Shown here in pieces: positions 8,001 to 14,016 of a stretch of 15,905 nt of DNA (the first letter of the stretch is position 1; every line of letters starts with the position of its first letter). The notes below the pieces were generated by a model that was not told the DNA's origin, ran no database searches, and saw only the letters and a program-made list of their open reading frames with translations. A program made the translations under genes and the position numbers. The stretch spans positions 1-15,905 of the forward strand of contig CAZXSK010000077.1 in assembly GCA_964642855.1 (NCBI GenBank). The letters are read 5' to 3'. The DNA is from CAZXSK01 sp964642855 (GTDB lineage Bacteria; Planctomycetota; Phycisphaerae; SM23-33).

Positions 8001-10368
8001 CAAGTTGGACCCGAACTCCGCATTATTCGACAAGGTGGTGGATCAGGGGCAGATCGGCAGCCAGAAGCAGAACCCGAAGTTCAAGCTCATCGGTGGTGAG
8101 GAGACCGAGAAGAAGCTGATCCTCACCGAGGTGTATCCGTGGATGTTCTATCCGGGGGTGGACCCGCGGGAATACAAGGAGGTCGGGGAGACCGTCGGCG
8201 CGTTCGAAGTGATCGACGTGATCCGGGGAGGGGAACCCAAGCACTACGCTCTGGATGCCCCCAAGGCGGACTACGCCGAGGTGGATCTCAACGCGATTGT
8301 CCTGTACATGCCCATCGCCAGCCGTGTCCGCGTAGCCGTCCGCAAGAACATCACCACCAAGATGGTTCTTTGTGGCTGGGTGAATCCCAACGATTTCGAG
8401 GACAAGGGCAAGGGGTATCCGATCGGCCCTCGCAGCGATGCCGATGTCCGGCAATCGATGCACGACGCGATGCTGGTCGAGGCGAAGGCCGGGATGTCTG
8501 CGTCCGAGTGGGAGTCGCGGAAGCAGCAGTGGGAGGAGGACTGGCAGGGGTGGTATGACCGCATGCTCGGAAATGGCACGTGGGAGCGGAACATCTCGCT
8601 GCCGATGACGCCCGTTGCGATCAACCGCGACATGCTGCAGTTGGCCAAGCGACGCAAGCGCGTTTACCAGGGACACGGTATCAGCGACAAGCAGATCAAC
8701 GAATCGATCGTCCGTGCAGAGGAAAAGTACGAGCGGTCCCTGGAGCGACTGGCTGTGAAGGACTATCAGGGCGCGCTGGGTTCGGCGCGAGAGGGCTGGG
8801 GCATCCTGGTGAAATCCTACCCACGGATCCTGCAGTTGGGCAGGCAGGCGGTCTTCTCGGTGGTGGTGCTGATGGCCCTGCTGGTGCCCGCTTCGGTCTT
8901 CCTGGAGAAGCTTATCGTGGGCAGCAAGGGCATCATCGCCCGTCTGGTGGGAACGGTCATTATCTTCTCACTGGGCACGATCTACCTGAACTTCGTGCAC
9001 CCTGCCTTCAAGATTTCCGTCTCGCCCTTCATCGTGATGATCGCTTTCACGATGATTCTGATGTCGCTGATCGTGCTGATGATCTCCTATCAGCGGTTCG
9101 ACGTGCTGTTGCGAAGAGCCAGGGCGGCCGGTGGTGAGGTGGAGAGCGAAGAGATCAGCCTCGCCAGTTCCCTGGCTACGGCCTTGTCGCTGGGCGTATC
9201 GAATCTCAAGAAGCGGCCGGCACGCACGGCGCTGACGATCTTCACGGTGACGGTCCTGACGTTCTCGATCGTTACCTTNNNNNNNNNNNNNNNNNNNNNN
9301 NNNNNNNNNNNNNNNNNNNNNNNNNNNNNNNNNNNNNNNNNNNNNNNNNNNNNNNNNNNNNNNNNNNNNNNNNNNNNNCTGCAGCCTGGGATGGAGATCG
9401 TGATTCCGGGCGATGACACAGCTGCTTTCCGGCGTGATGTCGCGCTGCGGATGAACAAGTCGATGTTCGGCTACCTGGACGGTCAGCTTTCGCTGATCAC
9501 GACGCAGACTTCCAGCAGCGTGGCCGGGCTCGCAAAGATCATTGTTCCGGTGATTCTCTGTATTCTGATCGTGCTGAACACGATGATGGCCAACGTCGAG
9601 GAGCGAAAGGGCGAGGTGTCCATGCTGGGCGCGATCGGCCTGTCGCCGTCGCAGATTTCCTTCCTGCTTTTGTCCGAGTCGATGGTCTTCAGCGTGTTGG
9701 GTATTGTGCTCGGGACGTTCATCGGTCTGCTGTTCGCGAACATCATCAGCCACGCAGGCGTCCTCCAGGGGCTGTCGGTGAACTTCACATCGATCTCGTC
9801 GATGGCCTTGGCGATGGGGACCGGGCTGGTGGTACTGGTAGCTACGCTGATTCCTGCCCGCAAGGCTGCGGCGTTGGCGGCTCCCAGCGGCATGGCGCAG
9901 TGGGAGCTTCCCGAACCCACTGAAGACGGGCAGATTCGCTTTGACCTGCCCTTCACCCTCACTCGCGGCAACGCGGTGGGGATGATGATGTTCTTCCGGC
10001 GGTTCCTGCTGAACCACACCGATGCAGCCTCGGCAGATTTCAACTGCCGGGACATTCACGTGGATGTCATTGACGAGCCCGACGAGCAGGCCTTGGAGAT
10101 CACGGCCCGGATGTGGCTGAGTCCGTACGACCTGGACGTCGCGCAGGACTTCCGCATGCGGGTGATCCCCACAGACAACGAGGGCGTGTTCTCCGTCTAC
10201 ATCATCCTGCACCGGACATCAGGCACGGAGGATTCCTGGCTGCGGACGAACTACGGGTTCATGGATCTGGTTCGCAGGCAGTTCCTGCTGTGGAGAAACC
10301 TGGATAACGAGTCACGGAAGAACTACATCGCCGAAGGGGCACAGCTCTTCCAGGAGGCAGGCCGGTAA
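5026..10368 (+). CDS. Giant FtsX-type ABC permease with PA-, LysM- and M28-peptidase-like region (interrupted by assembly gap)
   Basis: Reads as 1780 aa, but 100 N at 9279-9378 (codons 1418-1451) hide part of it. Order of parts: an N-terminal signal/anchor helix (TRRLILILLAVAWIPAILAA); a charged helical region at about 30-190; a PA-like domain at about 215-315 (GRLVYVGSG, GAIAVMNFEGA, LGAQAVVAIED); LysM-like repeats at 363-411 and 431-476; an M28-peptidase-like fold at about 482-900 with a long helical insert at about 562-760; a beta-rich region at about 930-1100 recalling carboxypeptidase-regulatory domains; a charged helical stretch at 1140-1270; three helices at 1275-1297, 1303-1325 and 1332-1355; the first FtsX helix at 1399-1417; the gap; the remaining FtsX helices at about 1505-1525, 1552-1573 and 1589-1610, with the coupling segment EERKGEVSMLGAIG; and a soluble tail at 1615-1780. 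M28 zinc ligands look lost (K501, D865). AAGGAG at 5030-5035 lies 8 nt before GTG 5044, so the true start may be 5044. Probable partners are the neighbouring ATPases. Confidence 0.85.
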   Translation: MQGVMTVTRRLILILLAVAWIPAILAAGPINDKIQKKLTVPERQWLESLKIMSQPSIASLEQRTSPEALRKTMMKILGYAKDEDGKLVQTRSLFLGSREVDANGDAHIHRYIRRRMRQLREASSDQLRRRYDARHGETWLKDHADELREKYGDDYRQKHFQQYAQSRLPRYLGSLIGRIAVPVPVEDANGDDALSPWQGGSRLVVGDETIELKPFYPAGAMPTLCPAKGLQGRLVYVGSGTWEELQGLNLQGAIAVMNFEGARRWLTLATLGAQAVVAIEDSYVGRENAEKWFCNTPVAIPRFYVDRETGRKLKKLSTHKTSADGGEQKVVEGSSCKLLGGNIYRDRPFESMFYYIPPTDPVVYPVKTDDLLNRIALQYDVSVATLRSLNSGKLPSDKPGPLPESELSIPGQQKPYGVAKSLEITVKDRKLKVQSADLVQRIASDYGISSEALIKANAGKFADGWLKPGTQLTVPNHPESLMLLVPIDSVSAVPNAHHGAKIASNIAVLLATLEQLVDDRAVIEDDQGNQRVLRRDIVRRKGVIVGFMDAESIGGTTSRLFAETVQLFRGELSPRYQEDPQEVLDRYREVAAWWRNGAKDDLDEETARWFVDDWLTRRVEAQRVTIIEEEVIKRRLSRDEGVPEQRREEALQRANRLMDVIWGKDRSGEKEGLIWLRDTTLTDRSLSWTERARSFLEQAPETIERAEQAGIAMLAMPRLQRRFATERRQEETRERIKQNNRQAIEKILAVRRTDGEDDNPIRGWQLDITDGTHMLGISHNPENFRVKHPGAGPHKEIGERYREVLAYAASRLGWPQDLQILTDADQVDLAIIQLQNPPFYPEFWAAGEVSLLSLITHNDTKPKLDTPRDTLEHVRWDNLRILARSTALVLTLGVENPTDSLSPKTITKPEYGRLMGMVTEFNMRSGIDAQDPVPGTYVYYPATKDKQDGYGHNTMAWLGTRRSTPIIAPLNGIYRLPLEDTRFKKKLVVYGYKLDPNSALFDKVVDQGQIGSQKQNPKFKLIGGEETEKKLILTEVYPWMFYPGVDPREYKEVGETVGAFEVIDVIRGGEPKHYALDAPKADYAEVDLNAIVLYMPIASRVRVAVRKNITTKMVLCGWVNPNDFEDKGKGYPIGPRSDADVRQSMHDAMLVEAKAGMSASEWESRKQQWEEDWQGWYDRMLGNGTWERNISLPMTPVAINRDMLQLAKRRKRVYQGHGISDKQINESIVRAEEKYERSLERLAVKDYQGALGSAREGWGILVKSYPRILQLGRQAVFSVVVLMALLVPASVFLEKLIVGSKGIIARLVGTVIIFSLGTIYLNFVHPAFKISVSPFIVMIAFTMILMSLIVLMISYQRFDVLLRRARAAGGEVESEEISLASSLATALSLGVSNLKKRPARTALTIFTVTVLTFSIVTXXXXXXXXXXXXXXXXXXXXXXXXXXXXXXXXXXLQPGMEIVIPGDDTAAFRRDVALRMNKSMFGYLDGQLSLITTQTSSSVAGLAKIIVPVILCILIVLNTMMANVEERKGEVSMLGAIGLSPSQISFLLLSESMVFSVLGIVLGTFIGLLFANIISHAGVLQGLSVNFTSISSMALAMGTGLVVLVATLIPARKAAALAAPSGMAQWELPEPTEDGQIRFDLPFTLTRGNAVGMMMFFRRFLLNHTDAASADFNCRDIHVDVIDEPDEQALEITARMWLSPYDLDVAQDFRMRVIPTDNEGVFSVYIILHRTSGTEDSWLRTNYGFMDLVRRQFLLWRNLDNESRKNYIAEGAQLFQEAGR
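9279..9378. other. Scaffold gap of 100 N
   Basis: Exactly 100 consecutive N, the usual placeholder for a gap of unknown length. It falls directly after the first FtsX transmembrane helix of the giant permease. The open frame continues across it, but with arbitrary N padding this happens one time in three by chance. The real gap length, and therefore the real protein length, cannot be read from this sequence. Confidence 0.97.
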
Positions 10369-10369
10369 T

Positions 10370-12409
10370 ATGGCAAGAAAGCGGAAAGGTTCGCAGGGCG
10401 AGCAGCTCTACGACGCGAAATTCTCGATCGAGGCGATTCAGCACGAGCCCTACGAGGGCGGGTTCACGTGGCGCGCGATGTTGGGTGCACTGTTCGTCGC
10501 CTTCGTCATGTTGCCCGGCGTGATCTTCATGGGCTTGATGATCGGCCAGGACCTCGGCACCGCCGCCGAGTGGGTCACGATCATCTTGTTCGTCGAACTC
10601 GCCCGCCGTTCGTTCGTGACCCTGCGTAAGCAGGAACTGTACATGCTCAAGTACACCGTCAGCCACCTGTCGCATATTTCCGGCGGCGTGGCGTTGGGCG
10701 GGGGCATGTTCGCGTACCTGGTGTTCAACCGCTATCTGAGAAACTCAGACGAGTTCGCCAATTTCGGTATTGCCCACGACGTGCCCGACTGGTTCGCTCC
10801 GTACGGGGAAGCCGCCTACACCAGCTTCCTCAACGAGGTGTGGTATCCCGTCATTGCGGTGATGGTCGGCGGGATGTTGCTTTCGAAGATCACCCAGCTT
10901 TCGTTGGGGTTCCTGTCGTACAAGATCACGTCAGACGTCGAGAAGCTGCCCTTCCCGCTGGCGCCTGTACATGCCGAAGGCGCCATCGCGCTGGCCGAGC
11001 GGTCGAAAGACGAGAACCAGACGAACTTCCGCCAGTACTGCTTCTCGATCGGCATCATGCTTGGGGCTGCGTTTGGCATCCTCTACACGTGCGTTCCGGT
11101 GCTGACGAGTGCATTCCTCAGCAAGCCGATTTACCTGATTCCCGTTCCCTTCTTCGATCTGACCGAGACGCTCGAGCACTACCTGCCCTCGGGACTGCTG
11201 GCTATCGGCATGAACTTGCTGCTCCTGTTTATGGGGTTCGTCCTGCCGTGGCGTATCGTTGTGGGCAGTTTCCTTGTGACAGTGACATTCCACGTGTTCA
11301 TCAACCCGTTCGTCCTGTATCCCATGGGCGTGCTGCGTACCTGGAATCCGGGTAAGGATGCCATCCAGACGTTCGTCTCCAACACGGTCGACTTCTACCT
11401 GTCGGTGGGTATCGGGACGGCTCTGGCGATCGCTGCGGTTGGCTTTGCGGGCATGATACGCTCGCTCATCAAGTACAGCAGGGAAAGCAGCGGCACGCAG
11501 GTGGACATCCGCAATCTCTGGCGGCGGGACGTGAGTCGAGGCGACCCGCCCACCTGGGCTGCCCTGGGTGTGTGGCTGCTGTCCGCGGTGGGCTTCGTGA
11601 CCCTGTCCTACTACCTGGTGAATTTCAAGAACGGTCACATTCTTCCGGAGGAGGAGCGGTTCGGCTGGTACTGGCTGGTGCTGTTCGCGTTCTTCTGGTC
11701 GCCCATCAACACGTACATCAACGCCCGGATGAGCGGCATTGCAGGCCAGCACGCCGGCATTCCCTACGTCAAGGAGGCGTTCATCTTCGCTTCCGGCTAC
11801 AAGCACGTGAATATCTGGTTCGCGCCCCTGCCGATTCACAACTACGGCAAGATGGCTGACATGCTGCGAGTCTGTCAGCTGACCCGGACCCGCTTCACCT
11901 CGATCCTCAAGGCCGAGCTGTTCATCTTCCCGCTGATGCTTGCAGCATCGTTTATCTTCTGGAACTACATTACGTCGCTCGGCCCGATTCCGTCGGAGCG
12001 GTATGCATACGTGCAGAAGTTCTGGCCGCAGCACGCGCAGATGAAGGCGCTTTGGGCTGCGGGCATGCGGGAAGGCCAGTCGCTGCTGATGGAAGCGCTC
12101 AAGCCCGAGGTCATCGGCGGGGCGTTTGGCATCGCGACGATCCTGTTCGTGGTCTTTGGCTGGCTGGGCATCAGTGCACAGTACCTCTATGGCGGCATTG
12201 CCGCGCTGAATACCCGCCCGGACAACTGGTACCTGATCTTCCTGGGTGCCTGCCTTGGGCGGTTCTACTTCGCCCGAAGGTTCGGGAAGGAGCGGTGGAC
12301 CAACTACGCCCCGATCCTGGCGGTGGGTTTCGGGGCGGGGATGGGCCTTTCGTCCATGATCGCCATCGCCATCAACTTCCTCTGGACGTCAATCGGGAGT
12401 GGATACTGA
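10370..12409 (+). CDS. OPT-like polytopic membrane protein, compact form
   Basis: A 679-aa inner-membrane protein, probably a diverged oligopeptide-transporter (OPT) type protein related to the 962-aa protein at 2138. After a basic N-terminus, FTWRAMLGAL at 32-41 opens the first helix as in OPT proteins. EKLPFPLAPVHAEGAIAL at 191-208 is the clearest OPT-like signature. SPINTYINARMSGIAGQHAG near 444-463 corresponds in place to the RARAETGLP segment of the larger paralogue. About a dozen or more hydrophobic helices fill the rest, ending with ILAVGFGAGMGLSSMIAIAI near the C-terminus. Unlike the 962-aa protein it lacks the roughly 310-residue soluble insert after the third helix. AGGAGG at 10352-10357 lies 12 nt before the ATG. 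It starts 1 nt after the giant permease stop and ends 1 nt before the next ATG, so it is almost certainly co-translated with them. Substrate unknown. Confidence 0.85.
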   Translation: MARKRKGSQGEQLYDAKFSIEAIQHEPYEGGFTWRAMLGALFVAFVMLPGVIFMGLMIGQDLGTAAEWVTIILFVELARRSFVTLRKQELYMLKYTVSHLSHISGGVALGGGMFAYLVFNRYLRNSDEFANFGIAHDVPDWFAPYGEAAYTSFLNEVWYPVIAVMVGGMLLSKITQLSLGFLSYKITSDVEKLPFPLAPVHAEGAIALAERSKDENQTNFRQYCFSIGIMLGAAFGILYTCVPVLTSAFLSKPIYLIPVPFFDLTETLEHYLPSGLLAIGMNLLLLFMGFVLPWRIVVGSFLVTVTFHVFINPFVLYPMGVLRTWNPGKDAIQTFVSNTVDFYLSVGIGTALAIAAVGFAGMIRSLIKYSRESSGTQVDIRNLWRRDVSRGDPPTWAALGVWLLSAVGFVTLSYYLVNFKNGHILPEEERFGWYWLVLFAFFWSPINTYINARMSGIAGQHAGIPYVKEAFIFASGYKHVNIWFAPLPIHNYGKMADMLRVCQLTRTRFTSILKAELFIFPLMLAASFIFWNYITSLGPIPSERYAYVQKFWPQHAQMKALWAAGMREGQSLLMEALKPEVIGGAFGIATILFVVFGWLGISAQYLYGGIAALNTRPDNWYLIFLGACLGRFYFARRFGKERWTNYAPILAVGFGAGMGLSSMIAIAINFLWTSIGSGY

Positions 12410-12410
12410 T

Positions 12411-13070
12411 ATGTCGCAGCGACAGTGGGAAATCGGCCACCTTCACCTGAGGTTTGAGCTCGTGTGGTCCATGGCCATGAGCAGCCTGAAGGTTCGTCTC
12501 ATGCGTTCCTTCCTGACCTGCCTGACCATCACGACGGCCACGGCGTTCATGACGTACCTCCTGATGATGCCCAAACGAGGTCAGGATCCCACCGAAGCCG
12601 AGAGCTGGCTGCTGATGCTTGTCTTGGCGCTGGTGGTGTCCGGGGCGGGTGTGCTCAACGCCATGTTGATGTCCGTCGCCCAGCGCTATCGTGAGATCGG
12701 TACGATGAAGTGTCTCGGCGCCCTGGACAGTCTGGTGCTGTTCAGCGTGTTGGTGGAGTCGGCCGTCCTGGGGCTCGCCGGAGCCGTCGTCGGGCTGGTC
12801 GTCGGCCTGATCGTGTCCTTGCTGCTTGGCCTGCTCGACAGCGGGTTGGGGTTCTTCGGTCCGTTCTTCGCCGGCCACATGACTGCCGAGAGCATGCCCG
12901 GATGGCTTCGCGGGATGTTCTCCGGGGGCGTGAACCGCGGGATCTGGCTTCTGCTTTCGTCGTTGTTTGTCTTTCTGGTGGGCATGTTCCTGACGACGAT
13001 GGGCGCGGCGGTTCCGGCGTACATCGCCTCGAAGATGCCCCCCGTCGAAGCCATGCGAGGTGAGAAGTAA
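12411..13070 (+). CDS. Minimal FtsX-like ABC permease lacking the large periplasmic domain
   Basis: A 219-aa inner-membrane protein with the FtsX/MacB four-helix plan: helices at about 33-53, 66-90, 107-142 and 178-202. The coupling segment RYREIGTMKCLGA (92-104) after helix 2 matches the ERxxEIGxxRAxGA pattern of MacB/LolC-type permeases. The C-terminal PPVEAMRGE (210-218) is the usual PxEAxR ending of that family. The striking point is the loop between helices 1 and 2: about 12 residues (54-65), where family members usually carry a periplasmic domain of 100-250 residues. The frame is intact, so this is not an obvious deletion artefact. The ATG at 12411 is preferred over an in-frame GTG at 12399, which overlaps the preceding gene and the GGGAG motif at 12395-12399. 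Its stop overlaps the start of ATPase 2 (TAATG), which indicates translational coupling and makes that ATPase its nearest partner. Confidence 0.85.
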   Translation: MSQRQWEIGHLHLRFELVWSMAMSSLKVRLMRSFLTCLTITTATAFMTYLLMMPKRGQDPTEAESWLLMLVLALVVSGAGVLNAMLMSVAQRYREIGTMKCLGALDSLVLFSVLVESAVLGLAGAVVGLVVGLIVSLLLGLLDSGLGFFGPFFAGHMTAESMPGWLRGMFSGGVNRGIWLLLSSLFVFLVGMFLTTMGAAVPAYIASKMPPVEAMRGEK

Positions 13071-13852
13071 TGACCGAAACAGCGGCCAAGATTGATTGGT
13101 TCGACGATCTCGAGGAGTCCGTCGATTACACCGTGATGACCAAGAACGTCACCAAGGTGTACGAGATGGGAGATACCAGGATCCGCGCATTGGACGGGGT
13201 AAGCATCTCGATCCAGACCGGCGAGTACATTTCCATCATGGGGCCGTCCGGCTCGGGAAAGACCACGTTGTTCAACGCCATCGGCGGGCTGATGAAGCCC
13301 ACATCCGGGAGCGTGTTCATTGACGAGATCGACGTCGCCCAGCTGGACGCCAACGAACTGGCCTGGCTGCGATGTCGGAAGATCGGCTACATCTTCCAGA
13401 GCTATAATATCGTGAAGGTGATGAGTGCCCTGGAGAACGTCGTGCTGCCCATGCTTTTCGCCGGCGTGCCCGGCGACGAGGCCCAGGACAGGGCGGTGGA
13501 AATCCTCGGCCGGGTCGGGCTGGGTGATCGCATTCTGCACACGCCGAAGGAGCTTTCCGGCGGGCAGCAGCAGCGTGTGGCCATCGCGCGGGCATTTGCG
13601 AACCAACCCGCGATCATTCTTGCCGATGAGCCCACGGCCAACCTGGACCTGCACACGGGCGAAGAGATCATTCACCTGATGAAGGAAATGAACCGCGAAC
13701 ACGGCGTGACGGTGATCTGTTCCACGCACGACCACAAGATGCTCGACATTTCCGATCGGATCATCTGGATGGAAGACGGACAGGTCAAGAAGATCGCCGA
13801 CCGAAAAGACGTCGAGATCCAGATCGACGAGATGAAGGAGGAAGATCAGTAG
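13070..13852 (+). CDS. ABC transporter ATPase 2 (LolD/MacB/FtsE-like)
   Basis: A 260-aa cytoplasmic ATPase paralogous to the one at 1277. Motifs are complete: Walker A GPSGSGKTT at 58-66, Q-loop Q110 in IGYIFQSYNIV, signature LSGGQQQR at 162-169, Walker B IILADE at 182-187 with catalytic E187, D-loop NLDL at 191-194, and H-loop H220. The core starts near residue 21 after an acidic N-terminal extension (IDWFDDLEESVDY), and the C-terminus is also acidic (EMKEEDQ). Both ends differ from ATPase 1, so the two are not recent duplicates. The ATG overlaps the permease stop by one base and is preceded by GAGGTGA at 13057-13063, 6 nt upstream. Since both ATPases look competent, they may act as a heterodimer on the two unequal permeases, or each may serve one permease as a homodimer. 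The sequence alone does not decide this. Confidence 0.94.
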   Translation: MTETAAKIDWFDDLEESVDYTVMTKNVTKVYEMGDTRIRALDGVSISIQTGEYISIMGPSGSGKTTLFNAIGGLMKPTSGSVFIDEIDVAQLDANELAWLRCRKIGYIFQSYNIVKVMSALENVVLPMLFAGVPGDEAQDRAVEILGRVGLGDRILHTPKELSGGQQQRVAIARAFANQPAIILADEPTANLDLHTGEEIIHLMKEMNREHGVTVICSTHDHKMLDISDRIIWMEDGQVKKIADRKDVEIQIDEMKEEDQ

Positions 13853-13869
13853 TATTACCATGCCTCAGA

Positions 13870-13890
13870 CCTGCGGGTTGGGCCCGCAGG
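13870..13890 (+). terminator. Perfect hairpin after ATPase 2, no T-run
   Basis: CCTGCGGG (13870-13877) and CCCGCAGG (13883-13890) form a perfect 8-bp GC-rich stem with the loop TTGGG, starting 18 nt after the stop of ATPase 2. No T-run follows, so it is a weak candidate for intrinsic termination. It could instead be a processing or 3'-protection hairpin that separates the transporter genes from the exported protein at 14017. Confidence 0.35.
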
Positions 13891-14002
13891 CCAAGCCGGA
13901 GGGGACGTTCCTTACAGCAGACGTGGCGGCGAACTCGGATACGGGCTGGCCGCTGCAGATCAGGCCCGGCGTGCGAGGCACCTCCGCCCGGGCCCCGGTA
14001 AC

Positions 14003-14008
14003 AAGGAG
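14003..14008 (+). promoter_or_regulatory. Shine-Dalgarno site of the exported 628-aa protein
   Basis: AAGGAG lies 8 nt before the ATG at 14017. It is one of the clearest ribosome-binding sites in the window and fixes this start. I see no convincing promoter in 13891-14002, so the gene may be read through from the operon or use a promoter I cannot recognise. Confidence 0.7.
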
Positions 14009-14016
14009 TTCGTCCC

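Noticed and set aside
13853..14016. Possible small gene or riboswitch between ATPase 2 and the exported protein
   Set aside because: The frames here have no ribosome-binding site and no sensible product. Apart from the 13870-13890 hairpin I see no conserved riboswitch core.
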